Origin: JASGDC01 sp047606545
GTDB lineage: Bacteria > Actinomycetota > Actinomycetes > Actinomycetales > Micrococcaceae
Length of the DNA stretch: 38,063 nucleotides
Direction of reading: 5' to 3'
Assembly (NCBI GenBank): GCA_047606545.1
Contig: JASGEI010000015.1
Location: 1-38,063, forward strand
Shown here: positions 30,635 to 38,063 of the stretch, piece after piece
Layout: every line of letters begins with the position of its first letter
Position numbering within the stretch: the stretch's first letter is position 1
Notes under the pieces: generated by a model
What the model was told of the DNA's origin: nothing
Seen by the model: only the letters and a program-made list of their open reading frames with translations
Databases searched by the model: none
Program-made: the position numbers and the translations under genes

Positions 30635-32701
30635 TTAAAAGATTGATTCATCAATAAAAAGTCGGTTAAATATTTTATTCCACGCTTTTCGAGATTCTTT
30701 ACCAGGATCTAATACTAAGCTGTCTTTGATATTGATAACTCGGACTATCCTATTTGCCTCATCATATTTTGGCCATGGTTTCCAGTCTTGTGGATTCTCA
30801 ATATCTATTTCCTTATCATTGTCAGAGCTTAGTAGCTCTCGTAAAGAATGTAAGTTAATATTTTGTAAAGATTCCTGAATATTTAAATTCTTTTGTAGGT
30901 TATCTAGTGAATCTTGAAGGCTGATATGTTGTAAAGATTCTATTGACTCCTGCAGATTAATATTATTAATCGTATTCTTTGCTTGAGAGACAGCACGTTC
31001 TAAATTAGGAAGGCTAACTTTCCTATCAGGAGTAAAACGTAGATTTGGAAAGTTTTTAAAAAGATTTAAACTCTCGTTAACTTTTTTGTCTTCTTTTACT
31101 ACTCGACTTCTACCCCGTTGAAAATTCAAAATTGTTGAAGCTAAGTTTTGTCGAATTTTATTAAAGTCATTAATTTCATGCTGTGAGTTAACTATATCTG
31201 CATCACTTTTACCTTGCACACGATAAAAGGAGTTATCTGTATCAAGTTCAATATCTTTAAGACTAATCTCATGTCTTTCAATGTTCCTATAAACACTATT
31301 TGGATTAGGATCACCTTTTTTTGCAAAACGAATCCAAGTTTGTTGCATTTTAAGACCTAAAAGTTCAGTGGTATACTTTGGTGTCATTCCAACAATCATC
31401 TTAGCTTGACCAGCATCATAGTTATGCATAATAAATGGAATCTCACCTGTGTGTACTGAGCCAAATCCTGTCATTGTTAAAAATGGTGAAGCATATTGGA
31501 ACTCATACATCCATACTGGAGCATGCTCAGCATAATTTTCAGCAAACCAAATTACTGGCATCCTAAAGATCCAGTCAGTAGCAAGGTCTAGAATCGCAGA
31601 GCGTTTTGGATAGTCAGGATAACTAGCAGTTATTTCAGTTTTAACATCATTTGCAACTCTACGTAACAATGCTTTAGCTAAAGTAGTACGGGTTGGAAGT
31701 AACGGGTAGCGCCCTAGGCTAAAAACAGAAGCTTCATCAGAGTTCGTGCCAATAATTAATGGAATATCTTTTTGAATATGCCCATATTTTACCGCTAAAA
31801 TTGGGTGTTCTGGTAAAAATTCATCAATCAAACAACAATAAATTAAACTACCGGGCTCAGCAAATAAGTTTTTTTGTACTAAATTTTGTCCAGCGGTAAT
31901 CAAATTATCAGTCGGTATTGCTTTTAAGTCAGCTAAATTTTCTGGTTTGATATGTAACTCTTCCAGTACATCCAAAGCATATTTTTTAGCTTTTTCTTTA
32001 GATGTTATCGCTCCAATTGTTGGACTTTCAGCAATTGCTTTATGGAATAATCCTTTTGCTGTGGGTGTGGTTAATAAAGCAGTTACCGCTGCTCCACCAG
32101 CTGATTCACCGAAGATAGTTATGTTATTTGGATCACCGCCAAAAACGGAAATATTTTTCTTAACCCAACGTAACGCAGCAACTTGATCTTTAAGCCCTAG
32201 ATTATTATCAAAACCTTCAATTCCATGTTCTTTAGCTATATCACCAAAATGGATATATCCTAAAAGGTTCAAGCGATAGTTAAATGTTACTACTACAGTA
32301 TCACCATTATGAGCAAGTGATTCACCGTTAAACATCGGATCCGCACTGTTTCCAGCAGCATACGCTCCGCCGTATATCCATACCATAACTGGACGTTTTT
32401 TATTATCGGCTTTAGGAGACCATATATTTAGAAATAAGCTATCCTCACGAGCTTCTTCGATTGCAGGTGAGTCAACAGTGAAGATACTTTCCGCTTGCGG
32501 CGGCATATCACCAAATTTAGCAGCTTGGTAAATTCCAGCAAACTTTTCAGGTGGTTGTGGATCCCGAAAACGTAAGTCAGCAATTGGTGGTTTTGCATAA
32601 CGCAACCCACGCCAGCAGATTACTCGATTTTCAGGTATGCCTTGGACAGTACCTTCACTGGTTTTGACCTGCCACTTAGACAGATCTTTGGTTTCGTACA
32701 T
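30635..32701 (-). CDS. Carboxylesterase type B with a large C-terminal insertion
   Basis: This 688-residue alpha/beta hydrolase is cytoplasmic (no signal peptide). N-terminal features are C-W-R-G-L-R-Y-A-K-P-P and V-M-V-W-I-Y-G-G-A-Y for the oxyanion hole. The nucleophile elbow is F-G-E-S-A-G-G-A-A near 195-203. The acid lies near G-T-N-S-D-E-A-S and the histidine in F-G-S-V-H-T-G-E. The family usually has about 500 residues. Here about 170 residues (468-638) lie between the W-I-R-F-A-K-K-G-D-P-N-P motif and the normally adjoining W-K-P-W-P-K-Y-D-E motif. This part is polar and has leucine-spaced repeats (L-Q-E-S-I-E-S-L-Q, L-Q-D-S-L-D-N-L-Q, I-Q-E-S-L-Q-N-I). Its ATG overlaps the stop of the DUF59 gene (TAATG), so it is the last gene of the SUF operon. 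Confidence 0.9.
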   Translation of the reverse strand: MYETKDLSKWQVKTSEGTVQGIPENRVICWRGLRYAKPPIADLRFRDPQPPEKFAGIYQAAKFGDMPPQAESIFTVDSPAIEEAREDSLFLNIWSPKADNKKRPVMVWIYGGAYAAGNSADPMFNGESLAHNGDTVVVTFNYRLNLLGYIHFGDIAKEHGIEGFDNNLGLKDQVAALRWVKKNISVFGGDPNNITIFGESAGGAAVTALLTTPTAKGLFHKAIAESPTIGAITSKEKAKKYALDVLEELHIKPENLADLKAIPTDNLITAGQNLVQKNLFAEPGSLIYCCLIDEFLPEHPILAVKYGHIQKDIPLIIGTNSDEASVFSLGRYPLLPTRTTLAKALLRRVANDVKTEITASYPDYPKRSAILDLATDWIFRMPVIWFAENYAEHAPVWMYEFQYASPFLTMTGFGSVHTGEIPFIMHNYDAGQAKMIVGMTPKYTTELLGLKMQQTWIRFAKKGDPNPNSVYRNIERHEISLKDIELDTDNSFYRVQGKSDADIVNSQHEINDFNKIRQNLASTILNFQRGRSRVVKEDKKVNESLNLFKNFPNLRFTPDRKVSLPNLERAVSQAKNTINNINLQESIESLQHISLQDSLDNLQKNLNIQESLQNINLHSLRELLSSDNDKEIDIENPQDWKPWPKYDEANRIVRVINIKDSLVLDPGKESRKAWNKIFNRLFIDESIF

Positions 32702-33027
32702 TAAATATTGAACCCGATAGCTCGCATCTGTTCACGTCCATCATCAGTAATACGCTCTGGGCCCCAAGGTGGCATCCAAACCCAATTAAGTCGCCACTCA
32801 TCAACAATTGGGTCTAATACACCAGCAATTTGTTCTTCAAGCACATCAGTTAATGGACAAGCAGCTGTAGTTAATGTCATATCAATTAGGACTGCTCCGT
32901 CATCAGCATAACCAACACCGTAAAGTAGACCTAAATCAACGACATTAACTCCAAGCTCTGGATCAATAACATCTTTTAATGCTTCTTCGATATCTTCAAC
33001 TGGAGTTAAAGCTTTATCATTTGACAT
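32701..33027 (-). CDS. DUF59/MIP18 metal-sulfur cluster assembly factor (SufT/PaaD-like)
   Basis: This is a small protein of about 108 residues of the DUF59 family. It shows V-I-D-P-E-L-G-V-N-V-V-D-L-G-L-L-Y, L-T-T-A-A-C-P-L-T-D with the conserved cysteine, and the ending W-V-W-M-P-P-W-G-P-E-R-I-T. Actinobacterial members help iron-sulfur cluster maturation and are usually the last gene of the suf operon. A longer frame opens at 33096 inside sufC, but AAGGA lies ten bases before the ATG at 33027, which overlaps the sufC stop by 11 bases, and I prefer that start. It is followed directly by the carboxylesterase. Confidence 0.92.
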   Translation of the reverse strand: MSNDKALTPVEDIEEALKDVIDPELGVNVVDLGLLYGVGYADDGAVLIDMTLTTAACPLTDVLEEQIAGVLDPIVDEWRLNWVWMPPWGPERITDDGREQMRAIGFNI

Positions 33028-33766
33028 AGCTGTCATATCCTTCTTCTTCAAGGCGATCAGCAAGTTCTGGACCACCTTGCTCCGCGACTTTTCCATCTAC
33101 GAATACGTGTACGTAATCTGGTTTGATATAACGCAAAATACGTGTGTAGTGTGTAATAAGCATAACACCCATGTCGTTTTCACTACTAGCCCTATTTACA
33201 CCTTCAGAGACAATTTTAAGGGCATCTACATCTAATCCAGAATCTGTTTCATCTAGTACTGCAATTTTTGGTTTTAGTAGTTCCATTTGTAGGATCTCAT
33301 GGCGCTTTTTTTCGCCACCAGAAAAACCTTCGTTTACATTACGTTCACTGAACTCAGGTCCCATACGTAGCTTAGCCATTGCTTCCTTAACATCTTTACC
33401 CCAAGTACGTAGCTTTGGAGCCTCACCATCAATAGCCGTCTTTGCAGTACGTAAGAAATTAGTTACAGTTACACCTGGAACTTCTACTGGATATTGCATT
33501 GCTAGGAACAATCCTGCACGAGCACGTTCATCAATAGTCATCTCGAGTACATTTTCACCATCAAGAGTTACTGAGCCACCGGTAATGTCATATCGTGGAT
33601 GACCAGCAATTGCATATGCAAGAGTTGACTTACCAGAGCCATTAGGGCCCATGATTGCGTGAGTTTCACCAGTCTTAATCGTAAGGTTTACACCCTTAAG
33701 GATTTCTTTAGTATCTTTTTCAGTTTCGATGCTAACTTTTAAATCTTTAATTTCTAGAGTTGACAT
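33017..33766 (-). CDS. sufC: SufC, Fe-S cluster assembly ATPase
   Basis: This 249-residue ABC-type ATPase powers the SufBCD scaffold. It shows Walker A (M-G-P-N-G-S-G-K-S-T-L near 39-49), the Q-loop region L-F-L-A-M-Q-Y-P, the signature G-F-S-G-G-E-K-K-R-H-E-I-L, and a Walker B with the SufC-specific L-D-E-T-D-S-G-L-D. The C-terminus V-F-V-D-G-K-V-A-E-Q-G-G is typical. It starts 13 bases after the Rieske gene, with AAGGA close before the ATG, and overlaps the DUF59 gene. sufS and sufU, which usually follow sufC in Actinomycetes, are not here. Confidence 0.97.
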   Translation of the reverse strand: MSTLEIKDLKVSIETEKDTKEILKGVNLTIKTGETHAIMGPNGSGKSTLAYAIAGHPRYDITGGSVTLDGENVLEMTIDERARAGLFLAMQYPVEVPGVTVTNFLRTAKTAIDGEAPKLRTWGKDVKEAMAKLRMGPEFSERNVNEGFSGGEKKRHEILQMELLKPKIAVLDETDSGLDVDALKIVSEGVNRASSENDMGVMLITHYTRILRYIKPDYVHVFVDGKVAEQGGPELADRLEEEGYDSYVK

Positions 33767-33779
33767 TGTCCTTCTTTCT

Positions 33780-34118
33780 TTAAGCTTTAAATTCTTTTTT
33801 ATTCAATAAGGTATCGGTATCTACAAACACTTCATCAGCAATTACTTCCACTTTATAAACTTCAATCGGTTCATAAGCCGGTAAGCTTAGTGGTTCTCCA
33901 GTAGTTAAATCAAATTGGCTACCATGTCCAATGCACTCAAGAGAGCAACCTTCAACAAAACCTTCCGAAAGCGAAATATCACCGTGTGAGCAAGTGTCGT
34001 TCACAGCATGAAACCCGCCATCTTCGGTATGCACTAATGCAACTGGCTTATCGTCTACTTCGAAACGTTTTACTTCGCCTGTGCTAATCTCTGAAGCAGC
34101 ACATAACTTAGTCTTCAC
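33780..34118 (-). CDS. Rieske [2Fe-2S] ferredoxin of the SUF operon
   Basis: This protein has the two Rieske cluster motifs, C43-S-H45 (T-C-S-H-G-D-I) and C62-I-G-H65 (L-E-C-I-G-H-G-S-Q-F-D), in the small non-haem oxygenase ferredoxin layout of about 112 residues. Such a gene between sufD and sufC is common in several actinobacterial suf operons and probably supplies electrons for cluster assembly; that role is not proven. A longer frame begins inside sufD at 34151, but GTG at 34118 lies one base past the sufD stop, with GGAG ten bases upstream, and fits the family length, so I choose it. Confidence 0.92.
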   Translation of the reverse strand: MKTKLCAASEISTGEVKRFEVDDKPVALVHTEDGGFHAVNDTCSHGDISLSEGFVEGCSLECIGHGSQFDLTTGEPLSLPAYEPIEVYKVEVIADEVFVDTDTLLNKKEFKA

Positions 34119-34119
34119 T

Positions 34120-35274
34120 TTATGAATGCTCCAATTCAATTTCTGGTTCATTACCTAGTTCAATATCAACTTTGGCGCGTAAATAATCTTCGATTTCATC
34201 ATCGTGAATTTTTTGAATAACTTCATTCAAGAAGCCACGTACTACTAAACGTCGTGCAATTTCTTCTTCAATGCCACGAGACTGTAGGTAGAAAAGGTGT
34301 TCATCATCAAAACGACCAGTAGTACTGGCATGACCTGCACCTTCAATCACTCCAGTTTCAATTTCTAGGTTTGGCACTGAATCAGCTCGTGCCCCATCAG
34401 TAAGAATTAGGTTACGATTTAGTTCGTAGGTATCAGTACCCTCAGCTTCTTTACGAATAAGCACATCGCCGACCCACACAGTATGAGCATCTTCGCCTTG
34501 TAGGGCGCCTTTATACATTACGTTTGATTTACAGTTAGTAGCTGCATGATCGACAAAACTGCGGTGTTCTTGATACTGTCCAGCATCAGCAAAGTACATA
34601 CCGTACATTTCAATTTCGCTACCAGGACCATCAAAAACAGCAGATGGTGTCAGTCTTACGAAGTTACCACCAAAGGTAATATTAATGTGTTTGTAGAGTG
34701 CATCACGACCAACTTTTGCCTGCTGAGCTGCAACATGCACAGAATCATCATCCCAATCTTGGATTGATACTAATGTCAGCTTTGCAGAATCTTCAACGAT
34801 TGCTTCTACGTTACCTGCATACTTTGCCTTACCAGTATGGTTAAGTACCACAGTCGCTTTAGAGAACTTTCCAGCATGAACAACTACGTGACCAGCTTGT
34901 GGCTCGTTCACAAAATGGTCTAAGTCTATTTTTACGGTTTCATCAAGTTCCGCATTATCTGGAATTTCAATCAAAATTGCTTGTTTGAAAGACTCCCAAG
35001 CTTTTGCAGAGACTAAGTCCTCTGGCACTATTGCTTTACCGACTAGCTCATGATCCCGATTAATCAAACTAACTTTAGCTTTACCATTGTATTTGGGTAA
35101 TGCAACTGAAGAATTAAGCTTAGTATCATGTTTATCTAAACCGGCTATGCGCTTTAGTGGCGCAAATTTCCAATCTTCTTCATTTCCTTTAATTTCTTCG
35201 AAGTCAGCACTGTTGTATGACTTGATGCGGTCCGCTCTAGACGAGTCTGGAACGATGTCACCAAAACTTTGCAT
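34120..35274 (-). CDS. sufD: SufD, Fe-S cluster assembly scaffold subunit
   Basis: This 384-residue protein of the SufB/SufD beta-helix family pairs with SufB on the SufC2 ATPase dimer. Near the C-terminus it has the conserved G-A-G-H-A-S-T-T-G-R-F-D-D-E-H-L-F-Y-L-Q, followed by S-R-G-I-E-E-E-I-A-R-R-L-V-V-R-G-F, with the histidine used in the SufB-SufD interface in related systems. The N-terminal part (E-D-W-K-F-A-P-L-K-R-I) is typical of SufD. Its ATG overlaps the sufB stop by one base (TAATG at 35272-35276). Confidence 0.96.
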   Translation of the reverse strand: MQSFGDIVPDSSRADRIKSYNSADFEEIKGNEEDWKFAPLKRIAGLDKHDTKLNSSVALPKYNGKAKVSLINRDHELVGKAIVPEDLVSAKAWESFKQAILIEIPDNAELDETVKIDLDHFVNEPQAGHVVVHAGKFSKATVVLNHTGKAKYAGNVEAIVEDSAKLTLVSIQDWDDDSVHVAAQQAKVGRDALYKHINITFGGNFVRLTPSAVFDGPGSEIEMYGMYFADAGQYQEHRSFVDHAATNCKSNVMYKGALQGEDAHTVWVGDVLIRKEAEGTDTYELNRNLILTDGARADSVPNLEIETGVIEGAGHASTTGRFDDEHLFYLQSRGIEEEIARRLVVRGFLNEVIQKIHDDEIEDYLRAKVDIELGNEPEIELEHS

Positions 35275-36707
35275 TAACCAACAGCTCCTTCCATTTGTAA
35301 TTCAATCAATCGGTTTAATTCTAAGGCGTATTCCATTGGTAGCTCACGAGAAATTGGTTCAATAAAACCACGGACAATCATTGCCATTGCTTCATCTTCT
35401 TCAATACCACGAGACTGTAAATAGAATAGTTGGTCTTCGCTTACTTTAGATACAGTAGCTTCATGTCCCATTGTTACGTCATCTTCTCGAATATCAACAT
35501 AAGGATAAGTATCAGAACGGGAAATCTGATCCACTAGCAAAGCATCACAACGCACAGTATTTGCTGAATGTTCAGCACCTTCACGAACTTGAACTAGACC
35601 ACGGTATGATGAACGACCGCCATTACGCGCTACTGATTTAGAAATAATAGAAGAGCTAGTATGCGGTGCAGTATGAACCATCTTTGATCCAGTGTCTTGG
35701 TGCTGCCCTTCACCTGCGAACGCAATTGAAAGTGTCTCACCTTTTGCATATGGACCTGTTAGGTATACTGCTGGATACTTCATAGTTACCTTAGAACCGA
35801 TGTTTCCATCAATCCACTCCATAGTTGCACCTTCTTCTGCAACTGCACGTTTAGTAACTAGGTTATATACGTTGTTAGACCAGTTTTGGATTGTAGTATA
35901 ACGAACACGTGCACCTTTTTTAACTACAATTTCAACTACAGCTGAATGCAATGAGTCAGATTTATAAATAGGTGCAGTACAACCTTCAATGTAATGTACG
36001 TATGAGTCTTCATCCGCAATAATCAAAGTGCGCTCAAACTGGCCCATATTTTCAGTATTAATACGGAAGTATGCTTGTAATGGAATCTCCACATGAACAC
36101 CCTTTGGTACATATACAAACGAACCACCAGACCATACGGCAGTATTAAGTGCTGCGAATTTGTTATCTCCAGGAGGAATAATCGTACCGAAGTATTCTTT
36201 GAATAGTTCTGGGTGTTCTTTTAACGCAGTATCAGTATCAAGGAATACTACACCTTGCTCTTCAAGATCTTCACGAATTTGGTGATAAACTACTTCAGAT
36301 TCATATTGCGCTGCTACCCCAGCCACTAGACGGTTTCGCTCTGCTTCTGGAATACCTAGTTTTTCGTAGGTATTACGAATTTCTTCTGGAAGCTCTTCCC
36401 AAGATCCAGCTTGCTCCTCAGTAGAACGTACGAAATACTTAATGTTATCGAAGTCAATCTCTGAAAGGTCCGCTCCCCAGTTTGGTAATGGTTTCCGATC
36501 GAAATACTTTAATGCTTTCTTACGGATATCTAGCATCCATTCGGGTTCTTCCTTTTTCTTAGAGATATCTTCTACGACTTTTTCAGATAAACCACGTTTA
36601 GCTTTTTCGCCTGCCTCGTCTTTATCTGACCAGCCATATTCATAATTACCGATACCTTCAAGTTCCGGGTTTAGTTCCAAAATATCTGGAGCTTTATTTT
36701 CACTCAT
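35274..36707 (-). CDS. sufB: SufB, Fe-S cluster assembly scaffold subunit
   Basis: This 477-residue protein is the scaffold on which the cluster is built. Family features include E-P-E-W-M-L-D-I-R-K-K-A-L, Y-V-P-K-G-V-H-V-E-I-P-L-Q-A-Y-F-R, S-Y-V-H-Y-I-E-G-C-T-A-P (conserved cysteine), M-E-W-I-D-G-N-I-G-S, and M-G-H-E-A-T-V-S-K-V-S-E-D-Q-L-F-Y-L-Q. It starts 19 bases after sufR with AAGGA before the ATG. It is the largest and best conserved member of the operon, so it is a good marker for placing the organism. Confidence 0.98.
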   Translation of the reverse strand: MSENKAPDILELNPELEGIGNYEYGWSDKDEAGEKAKRGLSEKVVEDISKKKEEPEWMLDIRKKALKYFDRKPLPNWGADLSEIDFDNIKYFVRSTEEQAGSWEELPEEIRNTYEKLGIPEAERNRLVAGVAAQYESEVVYHQIREDLEEQGVVFLDTDTALKEHPELFKEYFGTIIPPGDNKFAALNTAVWSGGSFVYVPKGVHVEIPLQAYFRINTENMGQFERTLIIADEDSYVHYIEGCTAPIYKSDSLHSAVVEIVVKKGARVRYTTIQNWSNNVYNLVTKRAVAEEGATMEWIDGNIGSKVTMKYPAVYLTGPYAKGETLSIAFAGEGQHQDTGSKMVHTAPHTSSSIISKSVARNGGRSSYRGLVQVREGAEHSANTVRCDALLVDQISRSDTYPYVDIREDDVTMGHEATVSKVSEDQLFYLQSRGIEEDEAMAMIVRGFIEPISRELPMEYALELNRLIELQMEGAVG

Positions 36708-36726
36708 TTTTTCCTTTCAGCAATGA

Positions 36727-37386
36727 TTATGCTTCTGAACGGTCTAAAGGGATGTGAGTCGTGCAAACATGTGACCCTTGAGCCAAGGTTGCTAATCGAC
36801 GGACATCTACTTCAAGAATTTCGCTAAACACATTAGTTTCTGTTACACAGAATTCTGGAAACTCTGCTGCTAGACCTTGGATTGGACAGTGTGCTTGGCA
36901 TAGCTGCAAAGCTTGGTGTCCGCCAATATTTCTAAAAGAAACACTGCTGGCAAAATCTAACTCAGTAAGAACTTCATCAAGAATTTTGGCACGTTGTTCG
37001 ATAGTTTTCTTTTCGCCAGATTTTTCAGCATAAACTTTATGAATTAAATCTGCACGTTCAACAGCCATTTCTTCAACTGCGTTATCACCAATTACTTCAC
37101 GTAATTTAGTGATAGCTTGTTTTGAGATTTCTAGATAGTCATTACCTCTAGTATCTTGTGCTTTAGGAGTTAAGACATAGTGTCTAGCTGGTCTTCCAGC
37201 ACTTGAGGAAGATGCAATCATCTTAACTTCAATATCTCCAGCTTTCTCATAATATTCCAAATGACGGCGTACAGCAGCAGGAGTAAGGTTTAGTTTCTTT
37301 CCAATTTGCGCAGCCGTACAAGGACTTTTGTGGAGAATTAAATCAAAGACTTTTTCGCGAGTCTTCATATTAGCTGCGGAATACAT
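36727..37386 (-). CDS. sufR: SufR-type Fe-S cluster-sensing transcriptional repressor
   Basis: This 219-residue protein starts with a winged helix (residues 10-72; P-C-T-A-A-Q-I-G-K-K-L-N-L-T-P-A-A-V-R-R-H is the recognition unit). It then has a cysteine-containing ligand domain with Cys163, Cys167, Cys180 and Cys208 (L-C-Q-A-H-C-P-I-Q-G, E-F-C-V-T-E, S-H-V-C-T-T-H). In SufR, cysteines of this region hold an Fe-S cluster; the holo form represses suf. It is the first gene of the operon. CATAAT lies six bases before the ATG and no Shine-Dalgarno is present, so a leaderless start is likely. An ATG seven codons in (37368) is possible but less supported. Confidence 0.94.
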   Translation of the reverse strand: MYSAANMKTREKVFDLILHKSPCTAAQIGKKLNLTPAAVRRHLEYYEKAGDIEVKMIASSSSAGRPARHYVLTPKAQDTRGNDYLEISKQAITKLREVIGDNAVEEMAVERADLIHKVYAEKSGEKKTIEQRAKILDEVLTELDFASSVSFRNIGGHQALQLCQAHCPIQGLAAEFPEFCVTETNVFSEILEVDVRRLATLAQGSHVCTTHIPLDRSEA

Positions 37387-37513
37387 AAGATAATTATGAC
37401 TTAATTAATAATATTTTGCTAGTAGTAAATGCTTGTTAGTTATAAAATAAATGGGACTTATATATTTAACTTCCACTAACACCTTACTTTTCTTGTGATT
37501 ACTGGTTAAGACC
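37387..37513. other. AT-rich gap between sufR and the transposase fragment
   Basis: 127 bases, very AT-rich. Besides the sufR promoter, I see no inverted terminal repeat that would mark the IS end, and no RNA gene. Confidence 0.3.
37391..37407 (-). promoter_or_regulatory. sufR promoter: -10 box six bases before ATG, overlapped by TAATTA repeats
   Basis: On the minus strand CATAAT (37398-37393) is followed by six bases and ATG (37386), as for a leaderless mRNA. Two copies of the self-complementary TAATTA lie at 37391-37396 and 37402-37407 with five bases between, overlapping the -10. They could be the SufR operator; this is inferred from position. Confidence 0.4.
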
Positions 37514-37858
37514 ATGTTGTCAGTGGTGGCTAGAGAATACTTTGAAAAAGTGCGTTGGAACGGACAATCTACGGACTGTTTCCTGTGTGGTGCAGTTGAA
37601 CGTGTAAGCGTGAAACTGGTTAAAGGTATTCATAAGGGGTATTACCGTTGTCTTGATTGTAAGGAAGTCTTTACTGTGCGTACTGGAACAATGTTTGAAC
37701 GCTCCCATGTGCCTTTGCATAAGTGGATATTAGCCATGTATCTGTTCACTGTTTCGCGTAAAGGTGTAGTTAGCTAAGAATATTGGTGTTACACAGAAAA
37801 CAGCATGGTATTTACTGCACCGTTTACGCAAAGCCTGTGCAGATGATATAACGCAGTA
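37514..37858 (+). pseudogene. IS1595-type transposase, frameshifted 5' fragment
   Basis: The first 87 codons show the zinc-ribbon N-terminus of IS1595-family transposases. These are A-R-E-Y-F-E-K-V-R-W-N-G, C-F-L-C-G (C-x2-C), Y-Y-R-C-L-D-C (C-x2-C) and F-T-V-R-T-G-T-M-F-E-R-S-H-V-P-L-H-K-W. They stop at 37777. A +1-type frameshift then restores the expected sequence in another frame from about 37770: L-A-K-N-I-G-V-T-Q-K-T-A-W-Y-L-L-H-R-L-R-K-A-C-A-D-D. Similarity ends at about 37850, where a second, oppositely oriented copy begins. The DDE catalytic domain is absent, so it is dead. The start codon is uncertain. Confidence 0.8.
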
Positions 37859-37966
37859 TAAACAAGCATCGGGTGTACCATTCCAGCGAATACCCTCAAA
37901 ATATGTGCGTGCATGCTCAGCAGTTGGGAACTCTTCCATAATTTCAATAATACTAATCTCTTTCAT
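37852..37966 (-). pseudogene. IS1595-type transposase, second 5' fragment, opposite orientation
   Basis: ATG at 37966 on the minus strand encodes MKEISIIEIMEEFPTAEHAR, then T-Y-F-E-G-I-R-W-N-G-T-P-D-A-C-L-Y-C. This is the same N-terminal module as in the plus-strand fragment (compare A-R-E-Y-F-E-K-V-R-W-N-G). After the first Cys pair the frame runs into antisense of the other fragment and no longer resembles a transposase. Only about 38 codons remain. The two fragments meet tail to tail at about 37850-37858. Confidence 0.75.
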
Positions 37967-37988
37967 GCTTTCACTTTAATATCTACCT

Positions 37989-38017
37989 AAGACAAAATAA
38001 TATCATCATGCTATTAT
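37989..38017 (+). promoter_or_regulatory. Leaderless-type promoter for the ribbon-helix-helix gene
   Basis: AAGACA (37989-37994, 4 of 6 to TTGACA), 17 bases, TATTAT (38012-38017), six bases, then ATG at 38024. No Shine-Dalgarno is present. Confidence 0.45.
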
Positions 38018-38023
38018 TAGTTT

Positions 38024-38063
38024 ATGAAACAAATTGCATTAAGACTCCCAGATGAGCTAGATA
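38024..38063 (+). CDS. Probable ribbon-helix-helix (CopG/MetJ-like) DNA-binding protein, 5' end only
   Basis: The last 40 bases encode M-K-Q-I-A-L-R-L-P-D-E-L-D, cut by the window edge. An N-terminal strand of alternating residues followed by (L/V)-P-(D/E)-E-L is the typical beginning of ribbon-helix-helix repressors, often antitoxins. Only 13 residues are visible, so this is a first impression. If correct, a toxin gene could follow beyond the edge. Confidence 0.5.
   Translation, partial: MKQIALRLPDELD

Noticed and set aside
37514..37966. Intact IS element
   Set aside because: Both transposase fragments lack the catalytic domain, and I could not find matching terminal inverted repeats or target duplications.
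1..38063. tRNA, rRNA or riboswitch
   Set aside because: Reading the gaps I found no cloverleaf-like or known riboswitch core pattern. A covariance-model search could still detect one.

Overview
The window looks like chromosomal DNA from a low-G+C member of the Actinomycetes (Actinomycetota). By eye it is AT-rich, roughly 37-40% G+C (estimated, not counted). The actinobacterial signature comes from several genes: a DUF3043 membrane protein, a DUF4233 membrane protein directly upstream of ndk, a UppS of the mycobacterial/actinobacterial type, an LCP-LytR_C protein, a small Zn-type protein (C-x4-C, C-x2-H), a lipoate ligase with an N-terminal accessory domain, and a sufR-sufB-sufD-Rieske-sufC operon. 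I cannot fix the order or genus from the sequence alone.

Layout. (1) 1-6140 is an accessory, rearranged stretch. It holds the 5' end of a Tat-exported protein whose putative promoter contains a run of ten G, a GPP34-like gene with a GNAT acetyltransferase, an unknown 154-residue protein, a 420-bp intergenic zone with four copies of a 20-bp repeat that carry tandem micro-ORFs, an AlbA_2/HATPase regulator, three gene stumps (unknown ORF, metallophosphatase, VOC protein), and a Fic protein with a candidate operator array. (2) 6141-8336 is a two-gene cassette on the minus strand: an ATP-grasp ligase followed by a divergent GpsA-like dehydrogenase. (3) 8388-13826 holds housekeeping genes: ndk, DUF4233 and an M20 peptidase, then DUF3043 on the other strand, then recO-uppS-pyrD with one-base or short overlaps. 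The PyrD has an altered active-site loop. (4) 13880-25081 has pepO (M13 peptidase) on plus, then on minus a glycosyltransferase, an LCP protein, era, a CorC/HlyC-type CBS protein, ybeY, phoH and a trehalose-phosphatase/GH15 fusion. (5) 25091-30634 has a lipoate ligase, rpmE2 with a clear terminator, a small Zn-type protein, an unknown protein with an internal duplication, an ABC-F ATPase and a CapA-like lipoprotein. (6) 30635-37386 is the SUF iron-sulfur cluster operon read leftwards: sufR, sufB, sufD, Rieske ferredoxin, sufC, a DUF59 (SufT/PaaD-like) protein and a carboxylesterase with a large insertion. sufS and sufU are absent. (7) 37387-38063 has two truncated IS1595-type transposase 5' ends facing each other, then the start of a ribbon-helix-helix gene that runs off the end.

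Many genes overlap by 1-14 bases (TAATG, ATGA), so translational coupling is the rule. Several first genes have a -10 hexamer followed by exactly six bases and then the start codon, with no Shine-Dalgarno sequence. This suggests leaderless mRNAs, which are common in Actinomycetota. The observations most worth following up are the micro-ORF repeat array before the AlbA_2 gene, the poly-G promoter, the ATP-grasp/GpsA-like cassette, and the active-site changes in PyrD and in the CapA-like lipoprotein.
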